Notes: generated by a model from the letters alone, not told the origin. A stretch of 64,000 nucleotides of DNA from Thalassospira tepidiphila MCCC 1A03514 (GCF_001662875.1 NZ_JPVZ01000005.1:186001-250000), one strand, 5' to 3'; positions 45,411 to 55,437 are shown, counted from the stretch's first letter. Program-made: numbers and translations.

Positions 45411-45806
45411 TCAATCTGCCGAAATCACAACGACCGCATTGGCCATCGGATATTCGTCCGTCAGGGTCACATACACAGAGGCAGTTTTCCCATCCGGGGT
45501 CAATTCTTCAAGTCGTGCTTGCGCACCTTCAATCAAAACCATATCGGGCTTGCCGCTGGGCTGATGTACCACACCCATGGTGTTATGATAAACACCGCGA
45601 CGAAAACCGGTCCCAAGCGCCTTTGAACAGGCTTCCTTGGCGGCAAACGCCATGGCCAGCGACGAGGCAGTCCGGTGCGGCTTGCGTTTGGCACGCGCAA
45701 TCTCGATATCGGTAAAGACACGCTTCATGAAACGCTCACCATGGCGTTGAAGAGTAGCCTCTATCCGACGGATATCGCATAAATCTGTGCCAATCCCAAT
45801 GATCAT
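45411..45806 (-). CDS. acpS: holo-[acyl-carrier-protein] synthase
   Basis: 131 residues. Transfers 4'-phosphopantetheine from CoA to acyl carrier protein. Both family motifs are present: GIGTDLCDIRRIE at residues 4-16 (metal-binding Asp) and FAAKEACSKALGTGF around residue 55 (metal-binding Glu and catalytic Lys). The ATG directly follows the pdxJ stop with no gap, and lepB starts 25 bases after the acpS stop. Confidence 0.95.
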   Translation of the reverse strand: MIIGIGTDLCDIRRIEATLQRHGERFMKRVFTDIEIARAKRKPHRTASSLAMAFAAKEACSKALGTGFRRGVYHNTMGVVHQPSGKPDMVLIEGAQARLEELTPDGKTASVYVTLTDEYPMANAVVVISAD

Positions 45807-46556
45807 TTACGCATAACCTGCCTGCGTGCGTGCTTCATCCATCAAACGGCGCATTTCGGCAATCGCCGCTTCAAGCCCGACAAACACCGCCTCACCAATC
45901 AGGAAATGCCCGATATTAAGCTCGGCAATCTCCGGCATGGCGGCAATCGGCTTGACGGTTTCAAAATTCAAGCCGTGACCGGCATGAATTTCAAGTCCGA
46001 TCCCTGCCCCATATTGCACAGCATGGCGGATACGGTCCAGTTCGCGGGCACGTTCTTCGTCGGCCTTCGCATCGCAATAGGCCCCGGTATGGATTTCCAC
46101 CACCGGCGCGCCAAGGCTTTTGGCCGCGTCAAGCTGTGCTTCGGATGCCTCGATAAACAATGAAACGCGAATGCCGGCATCACCAAGGTCCGAGACAAAC
46201 CGTTTAAGATGATTATGCCCACCGGCTACATCCAGCCCGCCTTCGGTGGTGCGTTCTTCGCGTTTTTCCGGCACAAGGCAAACCGCATGCGGCTTGGTCT
46301 GAATTGCGATGGCCAGCATTTCATCGGTTGCCGCCATCTCGAAATTCAGCGGCAAATCAACTTCTTCGCGCAGGCGCTGCATATCCGCATCGCGGATATG
46401 GCGACGGTCTTCGCGCAAATGCGCGGTGATACCATCCGCACCAGCCGCCTTTGCAAGCTCTGCTGCCCGCACCGGGTCGGGCAAATCGCCGCCGCGGGCG
46501 TTTCGAATGGTCGCAACATGGTCAATATTGACCCCGAGGCGCAGCTTCGCATTCAT
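45807..46556 (-). CDS. pdxJ: pyridoxine 5'-phosphate synthase
   Basis: 249 residues. Makes pyridoxine 5'-phosphate from 3-amino-1-phosphopropan-2-one and deoxyxylulose 5-phosphate. TIM barrel with [16 protein letters not shown] at the N-terminus (catalytic His), [26 protein letters not shown] and [13 protein letters not shown]. It overlaps the upstream DUF2062 gene by four bases (ATGA). pdxJ-acpS adjacency is widespread in Proteobacteria. Confidence 0.96.
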   Translation of the reverse strand: MNAKLRLGVNIDHVATIRNARGGDLPDPVRAAELAKAAGADGITAHLREDRRHIRDADMQRLREEVDLPLNFEMAATDEMLAIAIQTKPHAVCLVPEKREERTTEGGLDVAGGHNHLKRFVSDLGDAGIRVSLFIEASEAQLDAAKSLGAPVVEIHTGAYCDAKADEERARELDRIRHAVQYGAGIGLEIHAGHGLNFETVKPIAAMPEIAELNIGHFLIGEAVFVGLEAAIAEMRRLMDEARTQAGYA

Positions 46557-47263
46557 GATGTTTCATCCTGCTTTTTGGTGGCGTGCTTTGCGGCGGTTCC
46601 GATCTTTTCCTTGGCACTTTCAAGCATCGGGCCAAGGCCATGGCGTTCGGTCTTTTTCATCCGACGCAAGATGCGGTTATGGCGATAAATCACGACCGCA
46701 CGGCGGATCGGGAAATAAAACAGTATCCAGATAACAATCGTTGTTGGAATACAGCCAACCACCATCGGCCAGATGATATCAACAATGCTGGCCCAGAGTT
46801 GCCCCAGTGCCTGCTGATCACTGACATCCCAGTTGCCGAAAATAAGCCCGCCGCCAACATAGTTCAGGCCCAGGACAACAAATTCCCACAGCACCGCCAT
46901 ATCGAAATGCACTGTCGAACTTGCCGAATGCGCGCCAAGGATCCAGTTGCCGCAGGTATAAAGCCACAACCAGATAAACGGAAACGTCCAGGGATTGCCA
47001 ACCACTGTGCCCAACAGGGATGCCACCACGTTACTGCGCGTTAAAAGGCTCAGCAGTGTCGATATAACAAAGTGGAACCCGATAAACGGCGTGAAAGACA
47101 CCGCCGCCCCGATCGCAAAACCCGATGCGATGCTATAGGGCGATCCGGGCAGACGGGCGACGCGATGGGCAAAATACTGTGACGAACGACGCCATCCGCC
47201 GCGCGGCCATACCACGTTGCGTACACGCTGAAAGGATGAAGGTTTGCTGCGGCGCCGAAACAT
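46553..47263 (-). CDS. DUF2062 membrane protein
   Basis: 236 residues. A basic N-terminus, then the DUF2062 core [20 protein letters not shown] and [17 protein letters not shown], a [14 protein letters not shown] motif, and a C-terminal helix before a Lys-rich tail. About four membrane helices. The function of the family is unknown. Coupled to pdxJ by a four-base overlap, and separated from spoT by 131 bases. Confidence 0.9.
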   Translation of the reverse strand: MFRRRSKPSSFQRVRNVVWPRGGWRRSSQYFAHRVARLPGSPYSIASGFAIGAAVSFTPFIGFHFVISTLLSLLTRSNVVASLLGTVVGNPWTFPFIWLWLYTCGNWILGAHSASSTVHFDMAVLWEFVVLGLNYVGGGLIFGNWDVSDQQALGQLWASIVDIIWPMVVGCIPTTIVIWILFYFPIRRAVVIYRHNRILRRMKKTERHGLGPMLESAKEKIGTAAKHATKKQDETS

Positions 47264-47394
47264 GCGGGGTCAGTTCTGGATCTAATCACGTAATGCTGTA
47301 AAATCTTGAAGCATATGCGTAAGTGCTGACTGCGCGATTGGCAAGGCTTTTGCGCCAAATTCGCCTAAAAGGTGAAGGCGTTTACAGTTCGCCG

Positions 47395-49539
47395 TCACCC
47401 GCGCGCGCGTTCAACGGCATTGACCACCGGTGTGGCACGCAATGCGGCAATGATATTGGTCAGGTGTTTGACATCGACCACATCGATATCAATCAGCATT
47501 TCAAAGAAGTCTGTCGTGCGATTGGTAAAGCGCAGATTGGTGATGTTGCCATGGTTCTTGGCAATCACGCTGGTGATTGAACTGAGCGCCCCCTGCTCAT
47601 GCCCGACGGTCAATCCAAGGCGACCGATGAAGTGTTCCGGTTCGCCCTCGTTATCCCACCCGACATCAAGCCAACGTTCCGGCTGCTCGGTAAAGGTTTC
47701 AAGCGTATCGCAGTCAATCGTATGGATCGTCACACCCTTGCCGGTTGTAACAATCCCGACAATTCGATCCCCCGGCAACGGGTGGCAGCACCCTGCATAA
47801 TGCACGGCCATACCGGGAATAAGGCCCTTGATCGGGATGGCGTGATCATGTTTGCGGGCGCGCACCTTATCAAGTGGCACAACCTTGCGCGCCGTTTCCT
47901 TGTCCTTGGTGCCCGGAAACACGGCATGAACCACTTCACGCCCGGTATGATGCCCGGCCCCGACAAGGGTCAAAAGCGCATCAACCGACGGCTGCTTGAA
48001 GATTTTAAGAACCCCTTCCAGCGCCTTGTCGGAATAGTCATAGCCTTCCTGACGGAACGCCTTTTGTAAGATCGCCTTGCCAAGGTCCTTGTACTGGTCT
48101 TCCTGCTGCTGGCGGATAAAGCGGCGAATTCGTGCACGGGCCTTGCCGGTAACAACAAACCGTTCCCAAGTCGGATTCGGCGTCTGCGCCTTGGAAGTGA
48201 CAATCTCGACCTGATCACCGTTATTGAGCACCGTACGCAACGGCACCATCGCCCCATTGACCTTGGCCCCGACGCAAGTATCACCGATGTGGGTATGGAT
48301 CATATAGGCAAAATCGACCGGGGTCGCGCGCGCCGGAAGGGCGATCACATCCCCCTTCGGGCTAAAGCAGAACACCTGATCCTGGAACATCGCAAGCTTG
48401 GTATGTTCAAGGAATTCTTCCGGTTCGGACGCATGTTCCAGAATATCAAGAAGGTCACGCAGCCAACGATACTGCACCCCTTCCTTCTGCTGTCCGGTCG
48501 GTGCTTCCTGTTTATAGGCCCAGTGCGCGGCCACACCGTTTTCGTTGACCTCGTGCATCTGGCGGGTGCGGATCTGAACCTCGATCCGGTGATTTTCCGG
48601 GCCGAGCACCGTGGTATGGATCGAACGATATCCGTTGGGTTTGGGCGTCGAGATATAATCCTTGAACCGGCCCGGAACCACTTTGTAATTGGCGTGCAGA
48701 TAGCCCAGCACTTCGTAGCAATTTGGCATGTCATCGACGAGCACGCGAAACGCCATGATGTCAGACAGCTCACCAAAGGTGATGTTCTTGCGCTGCATCT
48801 TCTGCCAGATCGAATAGGGCCGCTTTTCGCGCCCGTAAATGTCGACCTTAAGCCCCTGACGCGAAATAACTTCGGTCAGTTCGGAAACAATCCGGCTGAC
48901 GACGTTGTCATCCTTCTCGCGCAGGAATTCCAGACGGGCAAGGATCGAATCACGTGCTTCGGGATTGATATGCTGGAAGGCCAGATCTTCAAGCTCTTCC
49001 TTGATGTCATGCATACCGATGCGCTCGGCAAGCGGGGCATAAATCTCAAGCGTTTCAGCAGCGATCCGCACGCGCTTTTCCGGCTTGGAGATATAATGCA
49101 ACGTCCGCATGTTGTGCAGTCGGTCGGCAAGCTTGACCAGCAACACGCGAATGTCCTCGGACATCGCCAAAAGCAACTTGCGGAAGTTTTCCGCCTGCTT
49201 GGAATCTGCTGATTTAAGCTCGATCTGGGTCAGCTTGGTCACACCATCGACCAGCTTCATGATGTTGGTCCCGAAAAGCTTGGTGATCTCTTCGGGCGTC
49301 GCATCGGTATCTTCGATGGTGTCGTGCAGAAGGGCCGTGATGATCGTGTCGCAATCAAGCTTGTAATTGGTCAGAATGCCTGCGACTTCAATCGGATGGG
49401 AAAAATACGGGTCACCGGATGCGCGCTTTTGCGAACCGTGCTTCTGGGTCGCATAGACATAGGCCCGGTTCAGCGTGGTTTCGCACGCATCGGGGTCGTA
49501 TGCCTTAACCCGTTCAACAAGTTCGTATTGCCGCATCAT
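47395..49539 (-). CDS. spoT: bifunctional (p)ppGpp synthetase/hydrolase
   Basis: 714 residues. Makes and degrades the stringent-response alarmone. The N-terminal HD hydrolase domain is intact (FSHPIEVAGIL, ALLHDTIEDTDA, KLADRLHNMRTL), and the synthetase domain has RFKDYISTPKPNGYRSIHT and IEVQIRTRQMHEV. TGS (about 385-450) and a C-terminal ACT domain follow; the conserved Cys-containing HYAGCCHPLPGD lies in between. Both catalytic halves look functional, as in the single alphaproteobacterial Rel enzyme. GGAG precedes the ATG at 49539 by 10 bases. Confidence 0.95.
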   Translation of the reverse strand: MMRQYELVERVKAYDPDACETTLNRAYVYATQKHGSQKRASGDPYFSHPIEVAGILTNYKLDCDTIITALLHDTIEDTDATPEEITKLFGTNIMKLVDGVTKLTQIELKSADSKQAENFRKLLLAMSEDIRVLLVKLADRLHNMRTLHYISKPEKRVRIAAETLEIYAPLAERIGMHDIKEELEDLAFQHINPEARDSILARLEFLREKDDNVVSRIVSELTEVISRQGLKVDIYGREKRPYSIWQKMQRKNITFGELSDIMAFRVLVDDMPNCYEVLGYLHANYKVVPGRFKDYISTPKPNGYRSIHTTVLGPENHRIEVQIRTRQMHEVNENGVAAHWAYKQEAPTGQQKEGVQYRWLRDLLDILEHASEPEEFLEHTKLAMFQDQVFCFSPKGDVIALPARATPVDFAYMIHTHIGDTCVGAKVNGAMVPLRTVLNNGDQVEIVTSKAQTPNPTWERFVVTGKARARIRRFIRQQQEDQYKDLGKAILQKAFRQEGYDYSDKALEGVLKIFKQPSVDALLTLVGAGHHTGREVVHAVFPGTKDKETARKVVPLDKVRARKHDHAIPIKGLIPGMAVHYAGCCHPLPGDRIVGIVTTGKGVTIHTIDCDTLETFTEQPERWLDVGWDNEGEPEHFIGRLGLTVGHEQGALSSITSVIAKNHGNITNLRFTNRTTDFFEMLIDIDVVDVKHLTNIIAALRATPVVNAVERARG

Positions 49540-49563
49540 TCAGGGGCGTCTCCGCAGTTTCTC

Positions 49564-49586
49564 AAGGGGATATAATCCATCCCCTT
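49564..49586 (-). other. hairpin in the spoT leader
   Basis: AAGGGGAT and ATCCCCTT with a seven-base loop, ending 25 bases upstream of the spoT start. It lies between the rpoZ terminator and the spoT Shine-Dalgarno sequence and might contribute to spoT expression control. The function is unknown. Confidence 0.4.
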
Positions 49587-49610
49587 TCATAAGATAGTAC
49601 GATCTGGACA

Positions 49611-49646
49611 AAAAAAAGCCACGGAAGATAAACACCGTGGCTCTTC
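49611..49646 (-). terminator. terminator between rpoZ and spoT
   Basis: On the minus strand AGCCACGG-loop-CCGTGGCT is followed by eight Ts, about 40 bases after the rpoZ stop. spoT therefore depends on partial read-through or its own promoter in the 70-base gap. Confidence 0.88.
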
Positions 49647-49680
49647 TTTTGGAAAGGTTCAGATCAAAACCAGTCTGACC

Positions 49681-50013
49681 TTATTCTTCTTCCGACGGAG
49701 CAACAACGCCAGCGGAAGCTTCTTCAACAGCTTCAGCAACCAGTTTCGGACCGAAATCGTCTTCGGTTTCTTCCGGCTCATCGGCTTCAACATGCCGCTG
49801 CAGACCCTGCACCATGCCATTTCGCAGATCGTCAAAATCAACCGTTACTTCGGCGATTTCACGCAGCGCAACAACCGGGTTCTTGTCGTTGTCACGATCA
49901 ATGGTCAGTTCTGCACCGGCCGAGATGTTGCGTGCACGCTGAGCTGCAAGCATTACAAGCTCAAAGCGGTTCGGAATCTTGTCAACGCAATCTTCGACGG
50001 TAACGCGCGCCAT
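49681..50013 (-). CDS. rpoZ: DNA-directed RNA polymerase omega subunit
   Basis: 110 residues. Small subunit that helps assemble beta-prime and binds ppGpp in many bacteria. The core [31 protein letters not shown] and [10 protein letters not shown] is typical. The last 40 residues are a strongly acidic low-complexity tail ([15 protein letters not shown], then [14 protein letters not shown]), longer than in E. coli. rpoZ-spoT linkage is conserved across Proteobacteria. Confidence 0.95.
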   Translation of the reverse strand: MARVTVEDCVDKIPNRFELVMLAAQRARNISAGAELTIDRDNDKNPVVALREIAEVTVDFDDLRNGMVQGLQRHVEADEPEETEDDFGPKLVAEAVEEASAGVVAPSEEE

Positions 50014-50122
50014 AAATGTCTCCAGAAATACTTTTGGGGTGTCCAGACCGAGCTTTATAGCGTCGGATCACGTGTGTTGCAACAGCGAAACCACTCTTTC
50101 GATCAGGTTTTCGCATGCTTTA

Positions 50123-50671
50123 TCAGCCATTCGTTTGTTTGCGAATCTGCTGATCAGCCGGCAGATCGGAAATCAGATCATCAACGGTGCGGCTCAAAAC
50201 CGGGTGAACCCAGTCGGCAACCACATCCCGCAAGGGCAGCAAAACAAACGCCCGCTCTGCCATGCGCGGGTGCGGCACCTGAATGCCGCCCTCTTCACGC
50301 ACCAGTTCCCGGCCATAAGCAATCAGGTCAAGGTCAATGACACGCGCGGCATTGCGTTCCCGCCGGACACGCCCGAATTCGGCCTCAACTTCGTGCAAAC
50401 GTTCAAGCAGATCGTGCGCAGACAGTTCCGTCGAAATGCGTGCAACACCGTTCACGTACCAGGGCTGATCGGAAATCGGCACCGGTGCGGTTTCATAAAA
50501 TGACGACACCTGATTGATCGAAATGTCGCCATTTTCGGCCAATCGACGCAGTGCGGCTTTCAATGTTTGTGCAGGCGCACCATATTCTTCAGTAGGCAAA
50601 TTTGCACCGAAAGCAATCAGGATAGCGTCATCCGCGATCATGCTGGTGTCTGACGGTGAAGAATTGCGCAC
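50123..50671 (-). CDS. folK: 2-amino-4-hydroxy-6-hydroxymethyldihydropteridine pyrophosphokinase
   Basis: 182 residues. Pyrophosphorylates hydroxymethyl-dihydropterin in folate synthesis. Marks: AFGANLPTEEYGAPAQTL, SSFYETAPVPISDQPWYVN and the ATP/pterin site RNAARVIDLDLIAYG, then VPHPRMAERAFVLLPL. The start is ambiguous: GTG at 50671 has AAGG eight bases upstream, whereas the ATG at 50641 (MIADDAIL) is closer to the usual family N-terminus but has no Shine-Dalgarno sequence. The coordinates use the GTG. Confidence 0.92.
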   Translation of the reverse strand: MRNSSPSDTSMIADDAILIAFGANLPTEEYGAPAQTLKAALRRLAENGDISINQVSSFYETAPVPISDQPWYVNGVARISTELSAHDLLERLHEVEAEFGRVRRERNAARVIDLDLIAYGRELVREEGGIQVPHPRMAERAFVLLPLRDVVADWVHPVLSRTVDDLISDLPADQQIRKQTNG

Positions 50672-50870
50672 AAAGAAGACCTTCGGTTCGGTGATTGGGC
50701 GTATGACAAGGTTCGGAAAGAAGGGATATCTAAGGGAGCCACCCTGCTCTGTCCACGATATTTTCGCCTTTCTTTGTCCCGGCGCCCACGGTAAACATGA
50801 AAGGTCTGTATTTGAAAGTTCCGTATTTTAGGAACTGCATAATTAAATTTGATGTTTGAGGAATTTAACG

Positions 50871-51479
50871 ATGATTTTTTACCCGCAAGAACGCATCGGG
50901 TTATTTATCGACGGCTCCAATCTTTATGCCGCTGCCCGTGCCCTTGGTTTTGACATTGATTACAAACGTCTTTTGGATCTTTTCGCCCAGAAAGGTCAGT
51001 TGATCCGGGCCTTCTACTACACCGCCCTGATTGAAGATCAGGAATATTCCCCGATCCGCCCGCTTGTCGATTGGCTGGACTATAACGGCTACACCATGGT
51101 CACCAAACCGACCAAGGAATTCACCGACGCCGCCGGTCGCCGCAAGATCAAGGGCAACATGGATATCGAGTTGGCAATTGACGTCATGGAAATGGCGCAA
51201 CACCTTGATCATGTTGTTATTTTCTCGGGCGATGGTGATTTCCGCCGCCTTGTCGACGCCGTGCAGCGCAAAGGTGTGCGCGTCACTGTTGTTTCGACCG
51301 TCAAATCAAACCCGCCGATGGTTGCCGACGAATTGCGCCGTCAGGCCGATAACTTTATCGAACTGACCGCCCTTGAAGGCACGATTGCGCGCAAGGTTCA
51401 GCAACGCCGCGACGACGATCACCCCGATATCGACGATCATCCGGAACATCCCGATCTCGAAGAATTCGATTACGATTGA
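50871..51479 (+). CDS. NYN domain protein (LabA/DUF88 family)
   Basis: 202 residues. PIN-like nuclease fold: GLFIDGSNLYAAARALG at the N-terminus (first catalytic Asp), KGNMDIELAIDVMEMA (second acidic cluster) and HVVIFSGDGDFRRLVDAVQRKG (third). These Asp residues are the presumed metal-binding catalytic set, so RNase activity is plausible but unproven. The C-terminus is a His/Asp-rich tail (DDDHPDIDDHPEHPDLEEFD) that may bind metal. GAGG lies nine bases before the ATG at 50871. Followed by a uracil-DNA glycosylase gene on the same strand. Confidence 0.9.
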   Translation: MIFYPQERIGLFIDGSNLYAAARALGFDIDYKRLLDLFAQKGQLIRAFYYTALIEDQEYSPIRPLVDWLDYNGYTMVTKPTKEFTDAAGRRKIKGNMDIELAIDVMEMAQHLDHVVIFSGDGDFRRLVDAVQRKGVRVTVVSTVKSNPPMVADELRRQADNFIELTALEGTIARKVQQRRDDDHPDIDDHPEHPDLEEFDYD

Positions 51480-51563
51480 TCGCGACACCGCGTCGCCCGT
51501 CACCCTGCCCTGATCACCACCGGTTACAGCCCGCACTGTAACCGGCAAAACGTCAGACTTGCC

Positions 51564-52205
51564 ATGACCACCTATCAGCAACCCGATATCGATTGTCAGC
51601 TTTGCCCGCGCCTTGTGGAATTCCGCCGCAAGAATCAGGAAAAATTTCCCGAATTCTACAACGGGCCGGTGCGTCCGTTCGGGCCGCTTGATGCGCGCCT
51701 TCTGATTGTCGGCCTTGCCCCCGGACTTAAGGGGGCCAATGCCACCGGCCGCCCCTTCACCGGCGACTATGCTGGTGATCTGTTGTATGACACGCTTAAA
51801 AAGTTCGGCTTTGCCAAGGGCACCTATGACAAACGCCCGGATGACGGTCTTGAACTGCTTGATTGCCGCATCACCAACGCGGTGAAATGCGTGCCCCCGG
51901 AAAACAAGCCGACCGGGCCAGAGGCCAATACCTGCCGCCCGTTCCTGATCAGCGAATTTGATGCCATGAAGAACCTGTCGGCCATTCTTTGCCTTGGACA
52001 GGTGGCCCATCAGGCGATGCTGCGCACCTTCGGGCTCAAGCTTTCATCGCTGAAATTTGGCCATGGCGCATCGCATAAAATGGAAAATGGCATCACACTG
52101 TTTGATAGCTATCACTGTTCGCGCTACAACACCCAGACCTATCGCCTGACGCCAGAGATGTTTGAAAACGTCTTTGCCGGAATTCGCGCACATCTGGACG
52201 GTTAA
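51564..52205 (+). CDS. uracil-DNA glycosylase, family 5 (UdgB-like)
   Basis: 213 residues. Removes uracil and some deaminated or oxidised bases from DNA. Motif A reads [19 protein letters not shown], which lacks the catalytic Asp/Asn of families 1 and 4 and is diagnostic of family 5. Four Cys are placed for a [4Fe-4S] cluster: C11 and C14 (CQLCPR), and the two in AVKCVPPEN and EANTCRPFL. Motif C is [13 protein letters not shown] near the end. recQ begins 20 bases after its stop, so the two repair genes probably share a transcript. Confidence 0.93.
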   Translation: MTTYQQPDIDCQLCPRLVEFRRKNQEKFPEFYNGPVRPFGPLDARLLIVGLAPGLKGANATGRPFTGDYAGDLLYDTLKKFGFAKGTYDKRPDDGLELLDCRITNAVKCVPPENKPTGPEANTCRPFLISEFDAMKNLSAILCLGQVAHQAMLRTFGLKLSSLKFGHGASHKMENGITLFDSYHCSRYNTQTYRLTPEMFENVFAGIRAHLDG

Positions 52206-52224
52206 TTTGCCCGATACATTGCCC

Positions 52225-54057
52225 ATGCCCGACCTTCTCGACCGACCTGCACAACGTCAGCCGATTGACGTTCTGCAAGAAGTGTTTGGCTATGACAGCT
52301 TTCGTGGCCAACAGGCTGAAATCATTGATCATGTTATCGCTGGAAATGATGCACTGGTCCTGATGCCGACCGGTGGCGGCAAGTCGCTCTGCTATCAGGT
52401 ACCGGCCCTGTGCCGTCCGGGAACGGCTGTTGTCGTGTCCCCGCTGATCGCGTTGATGAAGGATCAGGTCGATGCGCTTAATCAGCTGGGCGTCAAGGCC
52501 GCCTTTATCAATTCGACCCTTGCCCCCGATGCCGCGCGCGAGATTGAAACGCGTGCCGTCGATGGTGATATCGATCTTCTCTATGTGGCGCCGGAACGTT
52601 TTGCCTCTGACCGGTTCTTGAACCTGCTCGACCGGATCAGCATTTCACTGTTTGCAATTGATGAAGCCCACTGTGTGTCGCAATGGGGCCATGATTTCCG
52701 CCCGGAATATCGCCGTCTTGATTTGCTGCCAACACGCTTTGCCCATGTGCCGCGCATTGCGCTGACGGCAACGGCCGATACGCCCACCCGTAAAGACATT
52801 GCCGAAAACCTGCATCTGACCGATGCACAGTGCTTTATCACCGGCTTTGACCGCCCGAACATCACCTATCGCATTGAAACCAAGGGCAATGCCAAGCAAC
52901 GCCTGCTGTCGTTCCTTAATCGCGAACATGCCGAAGATGCCGGGATCGTCTATTGCCTGTCACGGCGCAAAACCGAAGACGTCGCGCAATGGCTTTCGGA
53001 AAATGGTCGACCGGCCCTGCCGTATCACGCGGGTCTGGCACAGGAAACACGCCAACTGCATCAGGACCGCTTCCTGCGTGAAGACGGGCTGATCATCTGT
53101 GCCACTGTGGCCTTTGGCATGGGGATCGACAAACCCAATGTCCGCTTTGTCGCCCATCTCAACCTGCCCAAAAGCATGGAAGCCTATTATCAGGAAACCG
53201 GGCGTGCCGGGCGTGACGGGCTGCCGGCCAATGCGTGGATGAATTACGATCTGTCCGATATCGTTTCGATCCGAAGCATGGTGGCGGGTTCCGACGCGCC
53301 CGAAGCCCAGAAACGCATTGAGTCGCGCAAACTCGATGCGCTGGTTGGACTTGCGGAAACCACCCGTTGCCGCCGTCAGGTGATCCTGTCCTATTTTGGC
53401 GAAGATCGCCACGAACCCTGCGGCAACTGCGACACCTGCCTTGAACCGGTTGATACCTGGGACGCAACCCAGGCCTCGCGCAAGGCGCTGTCGGCGGTGT
53501 ATCGCACCGGCCAACGCTTTGGCCCGGCGCATGTGATCGAAGTCCTGATGGGCCGCAAGACCGAAAAAATCCGCCAAAACGGCCATGACAAGCTTTCGGT
53601 CTATGCCATTGGCAAGGACATCGCGCAGCCACAATGGCGCTCGGTCTTCCGACAGCTTCTTGCCATGGGATATCTCGAAGTCGATGTCGAAGGACATGGC
53701 GGTGTTTATCTGACAGAGGAGTCCCGACCGGTTCTGCGCGGCGAAAAAGTCGTCGAAATGCGCAAAGACCCCGGCGAAAGCAAACGCGCCATGACCAAGC
53801 GTCTGCGCGATTTCGATACCGAATTCGAAAACGAGGAAGACCGCGATCTTTGGGAACGTTTGCGCACGCTCCGCCGCGAACTGGCAACCAGCCAGAATGT
53901 GCCGCCCTATGTGATCTTCAGCGACCGGACACTTTGGGAAATGGTGCGTTTCAAGCCCCGCACCCTTGAAGATATGGCATCCATCAACGGTGTCGGCGTC
54001 AAAAAGCTTGATCAGTACGGATTGGCATTTCTTGATGTCATGGACGGACGGCGGTAA
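52225..54057 (+). CDS. recQ: ATP-dependent DNA helicase RecQ
   Basis: 610 residues. 3'-5' helicase in recombination repair. Walker [21 protein letters not shown] box [20 protein letters not shown], motif [14 protein letters not shown], the RecQ-C-terminal zinc cysteines in [16 protein letters not shown], a winged helix and a C-terminal HRDC domain (about residues 520-600). The start is not certain: TTG codons at 52207 and 52219 are in frame, and no strong Shine-Dalgarno sequence precedes any of the three. I took the ATG at 52225. Confidence 0.95.
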   Translation: MPDLLDRPAQRQPIDVLQEVFGYDSFRGQQAEIIDHVIAGNDALVLMPTGGGKSLCYQVPALCRPGTAVVVSPLIALMKDQVDALNQLGVKAAFINSTLAPDAAREIETRAVDGDIDLLYVAPERFASDRFLNLLDRISISLFAIDEAHCVSQWGHDFRPEYRRLDLLPTRFAHVPRIALTATADTPTRKDIAENLHLTDAQCFITGFDRPNITYRIETKGNAKQRLLSFLNREHAEDAGIVYCLSRRKTEDVAQWLSENGRPALPYHAGLAQETRQLHQDRFLREDGLIICATVAFGMGIDKPNVRFVAHLNLPKSMEAYYQETGRAGRDGLPANAWMNYDLSDIVSIRSMVAGSDAPEAQKRIESRKLDALVGLAETTRCRRQVILSYFGEDRHEPCGNCDTCLEPVDTWDATQASRKALSAVYRTGQRFGPAHVIEVLMGRKTEKIRQNGHDKLSVYAIGKDIAQPQWRSVFRQLLAMGYLEVDVEGHGGVYLTEESRPVLRGEKVVEMRKDPGESKRAMTKRLRDFDTEFENEEDRDLWERLRTLRRELATSQNVPPYVIFSDRTLWEMVRFKPRTLEDMASINGVGVKKLDQYGLAFLDVMDGRR

Positions 54058-54098
54058 CCCGCCGTCCCGTCATCAAATCGTCTTTTGGCAATTTGGCC

Positions 54099-54662
54099 TT
54101 AAAGGCTTGCGCGAATGGCGCTGACAATTTCCTCGTCTTCCGGCTTGGTCCGGCTGTCAAAGCTTTGAATAAGCTTGCCATCGCGGCCAATCAGATATTT
54201 GTGGAAATTCCATTGCGGGGCGTTTTCCGCCCCCAATTCCTGCTCAGCCCACTTATAGAACGGGTGCGCATCCGGACCTTTGACCGTGGTCTTTGATGTC
54301 AGCGGGAAGTCGACATCAAAATTGACCTCACAGAAATCAAGGATATCGGCATCCTCGCTATATTCCTGCCCGCCAAAATCGGCCGACGGGACGCCAAGGA
54401 CAACAAGCCCCTCGTCACGGTAATCTTCCCACAGTTTCTGCAGGCCGGTATATTGTGGCGTAAACCCACACATCGAGGCGGTATTTACCAGCAAAACGAC
54501 TTTGTCGTTATACTCTGAAAGATGGATTTCACCGGCATCAATCGCCGGGAAAGAAAAGTCGTATGCAGATGGCGCATCATCCGATGCCATTGTCTCCCTC
54601 CAGGACAAACTCACGACAACAATAGTAAAGACAAAGAATACAACGAATTGCCGCCTATTCAT
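54099..54662 (-). CDS. glutathione peroxidase family protein, exported
   Basis: 187 residues. Thiol peroxidase with peroxidatic Cys65 in LLVNTASMCGFTPQY and the Trp/Asn pair in PQWNFHKYL. The usual NQFGGQEP segment reads SADFGGQEY, so the catalytic Gln is replaced by Asp; the resolving route is probably thioredoxin-like. An N-terminal hydrophobic segment (residues 6-21, MNRRQ before it) indicates export or anchoring, unlike cytosolic E. coli BtuE. GGAGG six bases before the ATG at 54662 fixes the start. It overlaps the upstream oxidoreductase gene by eight bases. Confidence 0.9.
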   Translation of the reverse strand: MNRRQFVVFFVFTIVVVSLSWRETMASDDAPSAYDFSFPAIDAGEIHLSEYNDKVVLLVNTASMCGFTPQYTGLQKLWEDYRDEGLVVLGVPSADFGGQEYSEDADILDFCEVNFDVDFPLTSKTTVKGPDAHPFYKWAEQELGAENAPQWNFHKYLIGRDGKLIQSFDSRTKPEDEEIVSAIRASL

Positions 54663-55314
54663 AGCGCTCCTCCGTCCATGGGTCGGCATTGTTGTGATAT
54701 CCGCGTTCTTCCCAGAAGCCCGGCTTGTCATCGCGGGCAAAGGTGATCTTTTTTACCCATTTGGCACTTTTCCAGAAATAAAGCTTCGGGATCACAACAC
54801 GCAGCGGCCCGCCATGTTCTTCACTCAGCGGCTCGCCCTCCCAATGATGGGCCAACAGCACGTCATCATCCAGAAACTGTTCGATCCGAACATTGGTCGT
54901 ATAGCCGTCATGGGCGGTAAACAGGACGTGACGCGCAGCAGGTAATGGATCAACAAGCTCTGCCAGGGTTTTGGCCAACACGCCCTGCCAATGATTTTCG
55001 TATCGCGACCAACTGGTCACACAGTGAATGTCGTTTTTGGCTGTGACATGCGGCAAATCAAGCAGATCGGAAAAGCTCAGTGTCATCGGCTTTCTGACCT
55101 GGCCGTTAATTTCAAGCTGATAGTCATCCGCTGACACATGCGGCGTGATGCCAAGATCCAGAACCGGCCAATCCGTGACAAGACGCTGGCCCGGCGGCAA
55201 ACGGTTCGCACGTTCGGTGTCCGGTGCACCGGTCATCAAGCGCCCGTCTTCGGCCCACTTGCGCTTGGCCGCGATCAGTTTGTCTTTGATCTTGCCTGAA
55301 AAGCTCTCGGTCAC
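54655..55314 (-). CDS. sulfite oxidase-like molybdopterin-binding oxidoreductase
   Basis: 219 residues, single oxidoreductase molybdopterin domain (YuiH/MsrP-like). The molybdenum-ligand Cys is in NDIHCVTSWSRYENHW; LFTAHDGYTT and EHGGPLRVVIPKLYFWKSAKW complete the cofactor pocket. There is no signal peptide, unlike MsrP, so it is probably cytosolic. The substrate is unknown. I chose the GTG at 55314 (VTESFSGK), with AAGGA seven bases upstream, over an ATG at 55371 that has none. Its stop lies inside the start region of the glutathione peroxidase gene, hinting at shared redox duty. Confidence 0.87.
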   Translation of the reverse strand: MTESFSGKIKDKLIAAKRKWAEDGRLMTGAPDTERANRLPPGQRLVTDWPVLDLGITPHVSADDYQLEINGQVRKPMTLSFSDLLDLPHVTAKNDIHCVTSWSRYENHWQGVLAKTLAELVDPLPAARHVLFTAHDGYTTNVRIEQFLDDDVLLAHHWEGEPLSEEHGGPLRVVIPKLYFWKSAKWVKKITFARDDKPGFWEERGYHNNADPWTEERYE

Positions 55315-55346
55315 TGGATATTCCTTGGTTGATGATCGACATACGA

Positions 55347-55386
55347 AAAATGGCGCCAACATGTTCACCATGTCAGCGCCATTTAA
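55347..55386 (-). terminator. terminator after smpB
   Basis: On the minus strand ATGGCGC plus ACATG pair with CATGT plus GCGCCAT around a five-base loop (two mismatched bases inside), followed by TTTTTC. It sits about 50 bases past the smpB stop and just upstream of the oxidoreductase gene. Confidence 0.8.
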
Positions 55387-55437
55387 TCTCTTTTCACACG
55401 GCTACGGCAAGTCACATGCCCGCGACCGATCTTTCAA

